Below are positions 8,690 through 18,173 of a stretch of 62,760 bases of DNA, piece after piece. The notes under the pieces were generated by a model. It saw nothing but the letters and a program-made list of their open reading frames with translations. It searched no databases and had not been told where the DNA came from. Numbering within the stretch: position 1 is the stretch's first letter; each line of letters starts with the position of its first letter. Location: contig VXMI01000064.1 in the NCBI GenBank assembly GCA_009841165.1, positions 1-62,760 on the forward strand, read 5' to 3'. The DNA is from Gemmatimonadota bacterium (GTDB lineage Bacteria; Gemmatimonadota; Gemmatimonadetes; Longimicrobiales; Gaopeijiaceae). The position numbers and the translations under genes were made by a program.

Positions 8690-9766
8690 CTATTGTTGCG
8701 CCAACCGCAACACCCGGTCGATCAGTTCACGGCCACCTTCCACACTCGCGCTGAACTCTTCATACACCGTCTCGCTGGCCCGTTCGAAGGCTACCTTGTC
8801 CGCCCAGTTGACGGAGATGTCGGTGGCGGCCAGCTCCACCAGCAGTTCGCGGTCCAGTCGGCGGGCGGTCGCGTACACGAACGCCTGGGCCGCGCTCGCC
8901 TCTTCCTCGACGACCGTCCGCACCTCTTCGGGGACGTCGGGCCAGTGACGGGAGGAGACCGTGACGTATGCTGGCGTGTAGACATGCTCGGTGAGCGACA
9001 GGTACTGCTGCACCTCGTTGAGCTTGGCCGCGTGTATCTGGGCGAGCGGATTCTCCTGCCCGTCCACAACGCCGGTGCGCAGGGCGAGGAGGACCTCGGA
9101 GAAAGCCATCGGGACGGGGTTCGCGCCGAAGTTCTGGAAGAGCCGGACGCGCCAGGTGCCCCGGGGTGTCCTCAGCTTGATCCCGGCCAGGTCGTTCGGT
9201 GAACGGATCGGTCGCAGGTTGTTCGTGACGTGCCGGAAACCGTTCTCCCAGACGGCAAGAAAGTGATAGCCCTGGGATTCGGCGAGGGGGGCGAGCTCGG
9301 GCCACACGACCTCCGATTCGATCCGGGCCATGTGCTCGCGGTCGCGCACCAGGTAGGGCATCTCGAAGAGGCCGAACTCGGGGATGCGCGAGGACATGAT
9401 CGACGACGGGAGCGCCATGTCCACGGTGCCGAGCCTGAGCTTCTGCAGGAGGATGTCGTCGCCCCCCAGCTGGCTGGACCCGTAGACCACCACCTCGGCG
9501 ACGCCATCGAGGCGTTCGTTGACCCTCCTGGCGAACTCCTCGGCGGAGAGTGCGAAGAGCGATCCCGGCGCCCCGACGTGCCCGAAGGCGAGTTCGAGCA
9601 GCCCCTCGTCCCGACCGTCCGACCCCGACTGCGCGCAGCCGGCGGCCATGAGTGCGAGCGCGGGGACGAATCCTGTTCGCAGCAGCCGTCGCAGCTCGAC
9701 CGCTCTCGCTCTCCGCAGCAGGTCGCACCCCCCCGCATGCGGAGCTTTGGACGGCCGTTCCCGCAT
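8690..9766 (-). CDS. TRAP transporter substrate-binding lipoprotein (DctP)
   Basis: The periplasmic binding subunit of the TRAP system. The 358-residue product has a long basic N-terminus, a hydrophobic core and the lipobox LMAAGC (Cys44), so it is probably membrane-anchored. The DctP fold is shown by the segments FGHVGAPGS, QKLRLGTVDMALPSS and LAGIKLRTPRGTWR, the last holding the arginine that normally pairs with the ligand carboxylate. Start: ATG at 9766 has AGGAGG four bases upstream, so it is preferred to an in-frame start 63 bases further out. First gene of the TRAP/crotonase/CoA-transferase operon, divergent from the cupin gene. Confidence 0.9.
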   Translation of the reverse strand: MRERPSKAPHAGGCDLLRRARAVELRRLLRTGFVPALALMAAGCAQSGSDGRDEGLLELAFGHVGAPGSLFALSAEEFARRVNERLDGVAEVVVYGSSQLGGDDILLQKLRLGTVDMALPSSIMSSRIPEFGLFEMPYLVRDREHMARIESEVVWPELAPLAESQGYHFLAVWENGFRHVTNNLRPIRSPNDLAGIKLRTPRGTWRVRLFQNFGANPVPMAFSEVLLALRTGVVDGQENPLAQIHAAKLNEVQQYLSLTEHVYTPAYVTVSSRHWPDVPEEVRTVVEEEASAAQAFVYATARRLDRELLVELAATDISVNWADKVAFERASETVYEEFSASVEGGRELIDRVLRLAQQ

Positions 9767-9941
9767 TGTGCCTCCTAGTATCGTCGTGTCTTTTTCGGGC
9801 TCGCCGTGGGTTCCTTCAAGATAGTCCACCGGGCGCGTAATGTCTGCTATCCGGACTGGCCACGGCGGGCTTCATCCGCTACGCGCGCATTCGGAAACAA
9901 CTACCATTGGGAAGCACCGGCACCCGTGAGGAAGGCCCGCC
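9767..9941. other. divergent intergenic region between the TRAP operon and the cupin operon
   Basis: These 175 bases separate two operons reading in opposite directions, so promoters for both should lie here. I can see ribosome sites at each edge (AGGAGG before the minus-strand ATG at 9766, GAGGAAGG before the plus-strand ATG at 9942). I cannot identify convincing -35/-10 boxes or a clear operator palindrome. Common control of both operons is an inference from layout only. Confidence 0.4.
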
Positions 9942-10391
9942 ATGAACGACCGCATCATCGATGCCCAATCGCAGCCGCCAGCCCCGTCGCAGCGAGGGGC
10001 GGGCGGCCGGTCCGTCGCCCGCGGGCGCTCGCTCCAGCCCGTCAATCTTCTGGCGAAGTGTGAACTCTTCGACGAGCAGTGGCAGCCACGCATCGTGGCC
10101 GAGGTCAACGACTACCAGTTCAAGATCGCCCGCGTCGAGGGCGAGTTCGTCTGGCACGCGCACGAGGACACGGACGAGGCCTTCCTCGTTCTGGAAGGGG
10201 AACTGCGCATCGACCTGCCGCACGGCTCGGTCACGCTGGGTCCAGGCGAGCTCTACGTCGTCCCGCGCGGCGTCCGCCACCGTCCCGTCGCCGAGCGCGA
10301 GGCGAAGCTGATGCTTGTCGAACCCCGGGGCGTCGTCAACACCGGCGATGCAGGTGGCGAGCGCACGGCCGAGGGAGACCGGTGGGTTTGA
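9942..10391 (+). CDS. small cupin-domain protein
   Basis: A single-domain cupin of 149 residues. Motif 1 is seen as HAHEDTDEAFLVLEGEL (about residues 68-84), giving the metal-binding His-x-His and Glu, and motif 2 as PRGVRHRPV (about 107-115) with the last His. The first 35 residues are Pro/Arg-rich and not conserved. ATG at 9942 has GAGGAAGG 8 bases upstream. The stop overlaps the start region of the large FAD/Fe-S dehydrogenase, so both are made together. Cupins of this size can be sugar or acid isomerases, dioxygenase-like enzymes or ligand sensors; the role here is not known. Confidence 0.85.
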   Translation: MNDRIIDAQSQPPAPSQRGAGGRSVARGRSLQPVNLLAKCELFDEQWQPRIVAEVNDYQFKIARVEGEFVWHAHEDTDEAFLVLEGELRIDLPHGSVTLGPGELYVVPRGVRHRPVAEREAKLMLVEPRGVVNTGDAGGERTAEGDRWV

Positions 10392-13345
10392 CCGATCTCC
10401 TCGCGCTCCGCCTGCGCAACGAGGTGGAGGGCCCGGTCCGCTTCGACGCCCTGACCCGGGGCCTCTACGCGACCGACGCCTCCATCTACCAGATCGCGCC
10501 GCTGGGCGTGGTGCTCCCCCGCACCCTCGACGACGTCGACGCCACGATGGCTGTCGCGCGCGAAGAGGGCGTGCCGGTCCTGCCCCGGGGCGCGGGAACG
10601 TCCCAATGCGGCCAGACGGTGGGCCGCGCCGTGGTCATCGACACCTCCCGCTACCTCGACCGGGTGCTCGATGTCGATCGCGACGCGCGCACCGCGACGG
10701 TCGAGTCCGGCCTCGTCCTCGAACACCTCAACCGGCGCCTGGCCGCCACCGGCCTCTTCTTTCCGGTCGACGTGGCCACCGCCAGCCGCGCCACGATCGG
10801 GGGGATGGCGGGCAACAACAGCGGCGGCGCGCGCTCGATCCGCTACGGGATCATGGCCGACAACGTGCTGGAGATGGAGGTCACTCTGGCGGACGGGCGG
10901 ATCGCGACCTTCGGAGACCGCGATGCCCCTGGGAACGCGAGGGCGGGCGAACTCGCCACGACCCTCCGCAGGATCGCCACCCGCGAGGCCGACCAGCTGG
11001 AGGCGCGGGTGCCCGGCGTCCTTCGCCACGTGGCCGGCTACATGCTGCACCGCCTGCTGCGTCCTGGCGCGTCGGCGGCGGAAGCGCTCGTGGGGTCGGA
11101 GGGCACACTGGCGTTCTTCCGCACGCTGAAGCTGAAGCTGGCGCGCAGGCCGGCGCGGCGCGTCCTCGGCGTGTGCGCGTTTCCGTCGCTGCTGGAGGCG
11201 CTGGACGCCGTGCAGCACATCGTCGAACTGGATCCGCACGCCGTCGAGCTCATGGACCACAGCCTGATCGCGCTGGCCCGCGAGAATCCGGCGTTCCGGT
11301 CGACCGTCGAAGCGCTGATTCCGCCCGCCGCCCACAGCGTGCTCCTCGTGGAGTTTGCGGGTGACGAGGCGGCTCCGCTGTCCCGCAGGCTCGCGCGTCT
11401 GGGCGACGTCGTGCGGGACACCGGACCGGACCGGGCGGTGGCCGACGCCGAGGATCCGGGCGCCCAGGCCGCGATCTGGACCGTGCGCAAGGCCGCGCTC
11501 AACATCGTGATGTCCATGAAGGGCGACCGGAAGCCGGTCTCGATAGTCGAGGACTGCGCGATCCCGCTCCCCGCACTGGCCGAATTCGGCGCCTTCGTCG
11601 AGGACTCGTTCGCACGCCACGGCACCAGCAGCACCTGGTACGCGCACGCCTCGGTCGGCCTCCTCCACGTGCGCCCCGCGTTGAGCATGAAGGACCCCGC
11701 CGACATCGCCGCATTCCGCGCCATCGCCGAGGAGGTGCTCCGCGAGGCCCATCGGCTGGGCGGCTCCTGGTCGGGCGAGCACGGCGACGGCATCCTCCGC
11801 TCCGAGTTCATCGAGCCGCTCCTGGGCGGGCGTCTGGCCCGTGCCTTCGCCGAGGTCAAGCACGCCTTCGATCCGGGGGGGCTGCTGAACCCGGGCAAGA
11901 TCGTCGACGCCCCCCGCATGGACGACCGCAACCTGTTCCGCTACGGCCCGGGGTACCGAACCGTCTCGCTGCCCACGGTCGCGTCCGGCACCGGCGGCCT
12001 GTTCGCGCGCAACGTCGAGGCCTGCAACAACAACGGCGCCTGCCGCAAGCTGCACGATGGTGTCATGTGCCCCTCCTACCGCGTGACCCGCGAGGAGTCC
12101 GACACGACCCGTGGCCGCGCCAACATCCTCCGCCTCGCCATGACGGGCCAGCTCGGTCCGAGGGGTTTGGAGGGGGAAGAGGTCGCCGAGGTCCTCGAAC
12201 TCTGCGTCGGCTGCAAGGCCTGCAAGCGGGAATGCCCCGCGGGGGTGGACATGACCATGCTGAAGGCCGAAGTCCTCCACCTCAGAAATGGCCGCGGGCG
12301 CATGCCATTACGAGAGCGGCTGTTCGCGTCTCTGCCCCGGGCGGCACCGATGGCGTCGCGGCTACCCGGCCTCCTCAACCTTCGCAATCGCAGCCGGGCG
12401 CTGTCGTGGCTCGGCGAGCGCACCCTGGGCATCGCGGCGGCGAGGAAGCTGCCCGAATGGCACCGCCGGCCGTTCAGGGACACGGAGATCGGCACGGCAA
12501 CCGAGGCGTCGGCCCCAACCGGCGCGGCCGTCCTCTTCGTCGACACATTCAGCCGCTACTTCGATCCAAATGTGCCCCGCGCGGCTGGTCGGGTCTTGCG
12601 GAGACTCGGCCACGAGCCGCTGCCCCCCACCCCACCCGGGGCGCGAGACCGGCCACTCTGCTGCGGCCGCACCTGGATCAGCGCCGGCATGCTCGACCAC
12701 GCCCGCGCCGAGATTCTGCGCACGCTGGCGGCCTTCGCCCCCCTCGCCCGGCGCGGCCTGCCCATCGTGGGCCTCGAGCCATCCTGTCTGCTGACGTTCC
12801 GCGACGAGGCGCTGCACCTCTGTCCCGGCGAAGACGCCCGCGTCGTCGCCGACCACGCGGTCCTTGTCGACGAATTCCTCGCCGGGCACGTGGGTCGCGA
12901 CCAGCCCGGCGAATCCTCACCCGACCCGAGCCCCACCGCCAGCATCCATGGCCACTGCCACCAGAAAGCCGCCGGGACCGCCGACGCGACCGCCCGCGCC
13001 CTTTCAGCCGTGGCAGGCATCCACGGCACCCTTGTCGACTCCACCTGTTGCGGCATGGCCGGCTCCTTCGGCTACACCGCGAAGCACCTGCGCACATCGC
13101 GCTCCATGGGCGAACTCGGCCTGTTTCCTTCGTTGCGCGCCGCGCCGGTGGACCACCCGATCATCGCTAACGGCTTCAGCTGCCGCGCCCAGATCCGGGA
13201 TGGGACGGGGCGGCGGGCGCGGCACCTGGTCGAGGTAATGGCCGGACGGCTGGACAGGAATTCGCAGACCGCCCGTACATGGAACCGGGCGACCGACTCG
13301 CCGCAGCCACAGAACCGCTCCATGAGTGAAAAGCCAGCGCGATGA
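10382..13345 (+). CDS. FAD-binding and Fe-S 2-hydroxyacid dehydrogenase (D-2-hydroxyglutarate/D-lactate/glycolate dehydrogenase-like)
   Basis: A 987-residue flavoprotein that probably oxidises a D-2-hydroxyacid and passes electrons to the respiratory chain. Order of domains: FAD_binding_4 (about 35-215, with [14 protein letters not shown] and [15 protein letters not shown]), FAD-oxidase C-terminal domain (about 230-510), two 4Fe-4S sites (CNNNGACR...MCP near 540 and [12 protein letters not shown] near 608), then two CCG-type segments (CCGRTW near 760, GHCHQKA near 857, [10 protein letters not shown] near 889). This matches the YdiJ-like fused form rather than separate GlcD/GlcF subunits. GTG at 10382 is preceded by GAGGGAG; a TTG at 10388 overlapping the cupin stop is the alternative. 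The acid imported by the divergent TRAP system could be its substrate, but this is inference. Confidence 0.88.
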   Translation: MGLTDLLALRLRNEVEGPVRFDALTRGLYATDASIYQIAPLGVVLPRTLDDVDATMAVAREEGVPVLPRGAGTSQCGQTVGRAVVIDTSRYLDRVLDVDRDARTATVESGLVLEHLNRRLAATGLFFPVDVATASRATIGGMAGNNSGGARSIRYGIMADNVLEMEVTLADGRIATFGDRDAPGNARAGELATTLRRIATREADQLEARVPGVLRHVAGYMLHRLLRPGASAAEALVGSEGTLAFFRTLKLKLARRPARRVLGVCAFPSLLEALDAVQHIVELDPHAVELMDHSLIALARENPAFRSTVEALIPPAAHSVLLVEFAGDEAAPLSRRLARLGDVVRDTGPDRAVADAEDPGAQAAIWTVRKAALNIVMSMKGDRKPVSIVEDCAIPLPALAEFGAFVEDSFARHGTSSTWYAHASVGLLHVRPALSMKDPADIAAFRAIAEEVLREAHRLGGSWSGEHGDGILRSEFIEPLLGGRLARAFAEVKHAFDPGGLLNPGKIVDAPRMDDRNLFRYGPGYRTVSLPTVASGTGGLFARNVEACNNNGACRKLHDGVMCPSYRVTREESDTTRGRANILRLAMTGQLGPRGLEGEEVAEVLELCVGCKACKRECPAGVDMTMLKAEVLHLRNGRGRMPLRERLFASLPRAAPMASRLPGLLNLRNRSRALSWLGERTLGIAAARKLPEWHRRPFRDTEIGTATEASAPTGAAVLFVDTFSRYFDPNVPRAAGRVLRRLGHEPLPPTPPGARDRPLCCGRTWISAGMLDHARAEILRTLAAFAPLARRGLPIVGLEPSCLLTFRDEALHLCPGEDARVVADHAVLVDEFLAGHVGRDQPGESSPDPSPTASIHGHCHQKAAGTADATARALSAVAGIHGTLVDSTCCGMAGSFGYTAKHLRTSRSMGELGLFPSLRAAPVDHPIIANGFSCRAQIRDGTGRRARHLVEVMAGRLDRNSQTARTWNRATDSPQPQNRSMSEKPAR

Positions 13346-14655
13346 AGCCTCCACGACACGGATCCTCAGCAGTCCTCATTTCAGTGGTCACGCACGCCCT
13401 GATTGCAGTCGCCTTCGCGGGTGCGCCCGCGAAAGCCCAGCAGGTGATCGAACTACCGCTGGAAGACCGCCTCGTGACCGCGGACTTCTCCGAGGTGTAT
13501 CGCGTAGGTGACGGAATCCGGGAATGGGAACTGCTGTCTCGCGTGACGTCGCTGTCCTTCGACGATCGAGGCAATCTGCACATCGGGGATCTGGCCGGTG
13601 ACGAACTGTCCGTCCTCGTGGTCGACCAGCGGGGTGAACAGGTGGTCCGGTTCGGCCGGAGGGGTGAGGGTCCGGGCGATTTCCGGCGGGCCAGTCACGC
13701 GTTCGCACTGCCCGACGGGCGCACGCTTGTCGCAGATGACATGCACATGGCGTACCAGGTGTTCGACCTGGAAGGGAATCTCGACCGTTGGATTCGCTAC
13801 CCGGGAGTAGCTGCGGCGGACGACCGACCGCCGATGTATGTGCGAAGCACGGATCCACGGCTTCGCAAAGTGGACCGGTGGGAAGGAAACCTTGTCGCCC
13901 GCGTCACCTTCGCGCGGGACTTTGAGGTGGTCGACTCGGTCAACAGGCATTTCAACATTCAGACAGGCCCGGGTCCCCGAACCATCAGGCGGGTGCTCCT
14001 CGATGGAGATGAGGCGCGAGAGGTGGACCAGGCCAGCGCGAACGATCCGCAAGCGGAAAGGGACTTCCATTTCGGTCCTCTCCCGGGGGGAAGGGTCGCC
14101 TTCTCTGACACGAGCGCCTACGAGATCACGGTTGCCGGGCCCGGCGAGGGTCTCGTTCTGGTTCGCGCCTTTGCAGACAGGGTTTGGGACGACAGGACGC
14201 AGCGAGACTACAAGGAGTTCGGCAAGAGGTCGGTACGGCAAGCCGTGGCAAGGGGCGGGGACCGAGCCGAGATGGTTGGGTTGTTTGGTGGGGGGCAAGT
14301 GCTCATCGAACGGATCGAGGCCAGGGAGTTCACGGGCCCAATCCCGCATGTCGCCGCCCTGGAGACGACCTGGGATGCGAAGATCTGGGTGCTGCGCACG
14401 CCCGCGGCGGGATTCGTGGAAACCGATTTCATCGGGCTGATGGCAACGGCATTCTCGTCGGAGCCAATCGGGCTCACGGCAGCCGGTCCCGGCCCGATCG
14501 ACGTGATCACCGCCGAGGGCGAATACCTGGGCACACTTCCCGACTCGAGGATGCCCAACGCGTTCGGCCCCGACGGCCTGGTCGCCTATGTCGAAGTAGA
14601 CGAGCTCGACGTGCCGGCGGTCGTGGTCAAACGGTTGCCGGCGGCAATTCGGTAG
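13342..14655 (+). CDS. secreted 6-bladed beta-propeller-type protein of unknown function
   Basis: A 437-residue exported protein. The signal peptide runs to about residue 33 (cleavage near PAKAQ). The mature part has repeated short beta-strand blocks with the propeller signature [11 protein letters not shown] (about residues 105-115), which recurs in large families of secreted proteins in Gemmatimonadota-like genomes, and other blade-like pieces ([32 protein letters not shown]). No catalytic motif is visible. ATG at 13342 overlaps the dehydrogenase stop by 4 bases, so it is translationally coupled to that enzyme. Its role could be binding or scaffolding; I cannot tell. Confidence 0.7.
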   Translation: MKPPRHGSSAVLISVVTHALIAVAFAGAPAKAQQVIELPLEDRLVTADFSEVYRVGDGIREWELLSRVTSLSFDDRGNLHIGDLAGDELSVLVVDQRGEQVVRFGRRGEGPGDFRRASHAFALPDGRTLVADDMHMAYQVFDLEGNLDRWIRYPGVAAADDRPPMYVRSTDPRLRKVDRWEGNLVARVTFARDFEVVDSVNRHFNIQTGPGPRTIRRVLLDGDEAREVDQASANDPQAERDFHFGPLPGGRVAFSDTSAYEITVAGPGEGLVLVRAFADRVWDDRTQRDYKEFGKRSVRQAVARGGDRAEMVGLFGGGQVLIERIEAREFTGPIPHVAALETTWDAKIWVLRTPAAGFVETDFIGLMATAFSSEPIGLTAAGPGPIDVITAEGEYLGTLPDSRMPNAFGPDGLVAYVEVDELDVPAVVVKRLPAAIR

Positions 14656-14656
14656 C

Positions 14657-14695
14657 GTAATGTTAGCATGACATTATGTCGTGTCAACATTACAT
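14657..14695. repeat. AT-rich intergenic element, inverted pair of a 21-bp unit
   Basis: GTAATGTT at 14657-14664 and AACATTAC at 14686-14693 form perfect inverted arms, with a smaller dyad GACAT-T-ATGTC between them (14670-14680). The minus-strand unit 14675-14695 matches the unit at 24736-24756 at 19 of 21 positions. It is far richer in AT than the genes on either side. It lies just after the propeller gene stop and could act as a hairpin, an operator or the remnant of a mobile element. Confidence 0.65.
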
Positions 14696-14739
14696 TCTGG
14701 ACGATAATGGTGCCCCTCGCCTGCCAGTCATGGTGACCT

Positions 14740-15621
14740 GTGCCATCCATATCCGACGACTCCACCCCACCCCCCGACGAACTCGGCGCCCACGTCTCGG
14801 TCGCGGGCGGGGTCCACAACGCGCCCGGACGGGCGGTCGAGATCGGCGCCGCCGTTTTCCAGATCTTCACCAAGCAGCCCAACCGCTGGGCCGAGCCGTC
14901 GATCCCGGACGACATCGCCGACCGCTACCGCGCCGCCGCGCGCGGCAGCACCTTCGTCGCCTCGCACGACTCCTACCTGATCAACCTGGCAAGCCCGCAG
15001 CCGGCGCTGTGGCGGCGCTCGACGGACTGCTTCAAAGCGGAGGTGGCGCGGGCGGCGCAACTCGGTCTCGACGCCGTCGTTACCCACCCGGGCAACGCCA
15101 CCGACGGCGACCGTGCGAGCGGCATCGAGCGCAACGCGGCCGGGCTCGTCGAGGCGCTGGAGGCGACGACCAGCGGCCCGCGCATCCTGCTCGAACTCAC
15201 CGCGGGGGCCGGCACCTCGATCGGCGGCTCGTTCGACGACCTGGGCAGGATCATCGCCGCGGTCCCCGAACCGCACCGCACCCGTCTGGGCGTCTGCTTC
15301 GACACCTGCCACGCCTGGGTCGCCGGGCTCGACCTGCGGGACGACTTCCAGGGCGTGTGGATGCGCGCCGACGACACCTTCGGCGTCCACCGCGTCGAGC
15401 TCTTCCACGTCAACGACGCGAAGACGCCGTTCGGCTCACGCCTCGATCGTCACGAGAACATCGGCGAGGGGACGATGGGGCTCGCACCCTTCCGGCAACT
15501 CATGAACGCGGCGCGCTTCCGCGACGTGCCCAAGATCCTGGAGACGCCGAAGGGCGACGACGGGGTGAGCGCCGACCGCGCCAACCTGGCGGTGCTGAGG
15601 GGTCTCCGCGGCAAGGAGTAG
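14740..15621 (+). CDS. nfo: deoxyribonuclease IV (endonuclease IV, AP endonuclease)
   Basis: A zinc-dependent AP endonuclease that nicks DNA 5' to abasic sites in base excision repair. The 293-residue TIM-barrel product carries the whole set of metal ligands: SHDSY, THPGN, LELTAG, CFDTCHAW, FHVNDAK, DRHENIG and LETPKG. The start is GTG at 14740; a nearby ATG at 14730 is out of frame. It stands alone between a repeat element and a convergent gene. Length and motifs fit the family, so the call is firm. Confidence 0.95.
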   Translation: MPSISDDSTPPPDELGAHVSVAGGVHNAPGRAVEIGAAVFQIFTKQPNRWAEPSIPDDIADRYRAAARGSTFVASHDSYLINLASPQPALWRRSTDCFKAEVARAAQLGLDAVVTHPGNATDGDRASGIERNAAGLVEALEATTSGPRILLELTAGAGTSIGGSFDDLGRIIAAVPEPHRTRLGVCFDTCHAWVAGLDLRDDFQGVWMRADDTFGVHRVELFHVNDAKTPFGSRLDRHENIGEGTMGLAPFRQLMNAARFRDVPKILETPKGDDGVSADRANLAVLRGLRGKE

Positions 15622-15683
15622 GGATACCGGCAGCCCGGCGGGCTGCGAGTCCGCGCCCGGCCGGGGAATGCGCCGCAGCGATC

Positions 15684-16445
15684 TCAGCGTCCGCGCCGCC
15701 GCTCCCGCCGCTCCGCCGCGATCTCGACCAGGCGCCGCAGCTCGGCGATCGGCTCCTCGTGGTCGTCGACCTGGAGGCGCAGCACGACGTCGTTGTTGAG
15801 CCAGACGCCGCCGTCCTCCTGGACGATCAGCATCGCCGCGGACTGCATGCCGCGCGTGTCGCCCCCGGCCGCCTGGCCGGCCTCGAGCGCCGCCTGCAAC
15901 CGCAGGGACAGGTGCCCCTCCGTGGACTCGAAGGCCGTCACCATGTCGTCCACCACGGCGGGCCCGGCGAGAATGTTGCCCTGGGCGGAGCAGTGCTCGC
16001 CGACGCGATGGCCCGCCCAGTCGCTGGCGCGGGGGCCGGTGTGGGTCGCGACTGCGCCCTGGGCGTTCATGATCGAGAACTGGCGGCCCTGCTTCGTCCA
16101 TCGCTCCGGGTCCGGATCGGGGTCGCGCGCGAGAATCTCCCGCACGGCGTCGGCGGGCGTGTACCCCTCGCGCAGGAGCTCCAGCGCCTGGGGGCCGTAG
16201 CTGACGTCGACGATGGCCTGGGTCGCGACCACGCCGACGCCCGCCTCGCCCCAGATGACACCGTTCCCCACGGAGAAGACGCGTGACTGAACCGCGACGC
16301 CGACTTCTCCCGTGTCCGGGTCATAGCCCACGATCGAGAATGTCCCCACGGTCGGCCATCCTGACCCTTCCTGGGCGACGACGGGCAGGGGCCCCGAAGC
16401 GGCGACACCCAGGGCGACTGTGACGATGCGCAGGAACCTCTTCAT
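15684..16445 (-). CDS. secreted DUF1028 family protein (Ntn-hydrolase-like)
   Basis: A 253-residue exported protein. The signal peptide ends near PVVAQ (about residue 23). The body begins TFSIVGYDPDTGEVGVAVQSR, continues GVGVVATQAIVDVSYGP and ends in a charged tail; these blocks define DUF1028, which has an Ntn-hydrolase-like fold and is often found near amino-acid or amide catabolism genes. The exact activity is not established. ATG at 16445 has GGAAGGAG 8 bases upstream; an in-frame GTG 6 bases earlier is too close to that site. It is convergent with nfo and divergent from the membrane-protein gene at 16526. Confidence 0.82.
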   Translation of the reverse strand: MKRFLRIVTVALGVAASGPLPVVAQEGSGWPTVGTFSIVGYDPDTGEVGVAVQSRVFSVGNGVIWGEAGVGVVATQAIVDVSYGPQALELLREGYTPADAVREILARDPDPDPERWTKQGRQFSIMNAQGAVATHTGPRASDWAGHRVGEHCSAQGNILAGPAVVDDMVTAFESTEGHLSLRLQAALEAGQAAGGDTRGMQSAAMLIVQEDGGVWLNNDVVLRLQVDDHEEPIAELRRLVEIAAERRERRRGR

Positions 16446-16525
16446 ATTCACAACTCCTTCCGGGCTGGCATGGGCGGGTCCGGGGAATCTGGCATCCATC
16501 TTTCGCAATTGGCTAGGTTGCTGAC

Positions 16526-17431
16526 ATGTCGATGATACCCATGCGGCCCCTCGGATTCGGCGAAATCGTCGACGGGGCCCTCCAACTCTACCGCCGCGAC
16601 TTCGGCCTGTACTACCTGATCGCGCTGGTGGCGGCGTTCCCGGGCTATGTGCTGATGCTTGTGTCGGGGGTGGATCTCGCGTCCATTGCACCGACTCCCG
16701 GAGCGGATCCGGCCGAGGCGTTCGCGGCGATGGGACCGGTGTTCGCCGTGACGATGGCTGCGGCCGCGATGGCGTGGGTCGGCTGGATCGCCGTCGGCGT
16801 GGCGATGGCCGAGCGGATAGGAGAGCGGCCGGCGTCGGTGGGGCACTCGTACCGCGGGGCATTCCGGCACCTGCCGAGCACGGCGGGAGCGACGGTGGTG
16901 GCGCTGCTGGCATTCGCGCTGATCTTCTTTGCCGTGTTCTCGTTGGCGGGCATCGTTTTCGCCGCGTCCCTGGAGATCGGCGGCGTGGCGCTGGTCCTGA
17001 TGAGCACCGTGGTCGTGTTGCTGGTGCTCGCCGTGGTGGCCGCGTTCTGGATGGGCGCCACCTTCGGCATCCTCCCCGCGGTGATCATCGAGGGCCGGGG
17101 AGCGATGAGCGCGCTTGGGCGGTCGTTGCGTCTTTGCCGTGGAGGTTGGCTGCGGGTCACCGGCATCATGATCGTGGCAATGATCATCAACCTCGTCCCG
17201 ACCATCGGCGTGACGGCGCTCTTCGGGATGGGAGACCTCTTCGTTTCGCCGGACGCGGTGGGCGAAGTCAGCTCCAACGAGCAGTGGCTGCTGAACACCG
17301 TCGACCTGGTGATCGGGCCCCTTACGACCCCCTTCCTGGTCGGGAGCATCATGGTGCTCTTCCACGACCGGCGAGTGCGGAGCGAGGCATTCGACCTGGA
17401 GACCCTCGCCGGGGCGATGGACCGGCGATGA
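16526..17431 (+). CDS. multi-pass membrane protein (glycerophosphodiester phosphodiesterase membrane-domain-like)
   Basis: A 301-residue integral membrane protein. It starts with the typical RPLGFGEIVDGALQLYRRDFG segment, then has about six to seven hydrophobic helices (about 28-48, 70-90, 113-140, 148-175, 210-235, 260-280). No catalytic residues are evident. It leads an operon with DUF4129, DUF4350, MoxR and DUF58 genes, an arrangement seen in many bacteria and thought to concern envelope assembly or protein maturation. Function here is unknown. Confidence 0.75.
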   Translation: MSMIPMRPLGFGEIVDGALQLYRRDFGLYYLIALVAAFPGYVLMLVSGVDLASIAPTPGADPAEAFAAMGPVFAVTMAAAAMAWVGWIAVGVAMAERIGERPASVGHSYRGAFRHLPSTAGATVVALLAFALIFFAVFSLAGIVFAASLEIGGVALVLMSTVVVLLVLAVVAAFWMGATFGILPAVIIEGRGAMSALGRSLRLCRGGWLRVTGIMIVAMIINLVPTIGVTALFGMGDLFVSPDAVGEVSSNEQWLLNTVDLVIGPLTTPFLVGSIMVLFHDRRVRSEAFDLETLAGAMDRR

Positions 17432-17453
17432 TGCGGATCGCGCGACCCGCTTG

Positions 17454-18173
17454 ATGCGGTTTCCGGCTTCGGCGCACCCCTTGTCGCAGGGACCGTCGCC
17501 CTCGGCGGGCCAGCTTCCCTCGGCGGATGAAGTGTCGGGCGTCCTGCGGGAGATCCTCTCCGACCCCGATTTCGCGACCTTCGAGCCTCCACCGTGGCGA
17601 AGGCTGCTCGGATGGGTGTGGGATACCCTGAACAATGCGTGGGACTGGCTGCGGCGCCTCATGGGCGAGGACGGGAGCGGAGCAGCCGAGATCGTGGTCG
17701 TCCTGGTTGCGCTGGCCGCCCTGGTGGTCATGGCGAGGCTCGCGGCCGCGCACGCACCGAAGTTCCTGGCGAGCCGGGTGGAGGGCGAGCCCGCAACCCA
17801 GCCACAGGCCCCCCTGACCGCGCTCGAGTGGTTCGGCACCGCGAGTACGCGGGCCGGTCGTGGCGAGCTCCGCCCCGCGGCGACCGCGCTGTACCAGGGC
17901 TTCCTGCTGAGCCTCGACCAGCGGGGGGTCCTTTCGTATCACAAGTCCAAGACGCCCGGTGACTACGCCCGCGAGGTGGCGCGGGGCCGCGCGGCGGGCC
18001 GCTCCGCGACGGCGTTCCTGGATTCGTTCCAGGACTTCTCCTTCGGGCTCGACGAGCCCACGCCGACGCGCTATGCCGTCCTGGCAACGGCCGCCCGCGA
18101 GGCCGGCTGTCCAACCGACACGACTGAGACGGGTGCGCGCGCAGAGCCCGCGACGGAGCCCGAAGCTCGATGA
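17454..18173 (+). CDS. DUF4129 domain membrane protein
   Basis: A 239-residue protein with an N-terminal soluble part, one clear membrane helix at about 77-98, and a C-terminal DUF4129 domain (about 125-220) with the pattern RAGRGELRPAATALYQG and KTPGDYAREV. ATG at 17454 is used; a TTG three bases earlier is possible and neither has a strong ribosome site. DUF4129 proteins sit beside MoxR, DUF58 and DUF4350 genes, as here. The stop overlaps the next start by 4 bases (ATGA). Confidence 0.8.
   Translation: MRFPASAHPLSQGPSPSAGQLPSADEVSGVLREILSDPDFATFEPPPWRRLLGWVWDTLNNAWDWLRRLMGEDGSGAAEIVVVLVALAALVVMARLAAAHAPKFLASRVEGEPATQPQAPLTALEWFGTASTRAGRGELRPAATALYQGFLLSLDQRGVLSYHKSKTPGDYAREVARGRAAGRSATAFLDSFQDFSFGLDEPTPTRYAVLATAAREAGCPTDTTETGARAEPATEPEAR

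Noticed and set aside
10253-12280. Minus-strand open frame of 675 codons
   Set aside because: Antisense to the FAD/Fe-S dehydrogenase, which has flavin and iron-sulfur motifs in order; no motif in the antisense frame.
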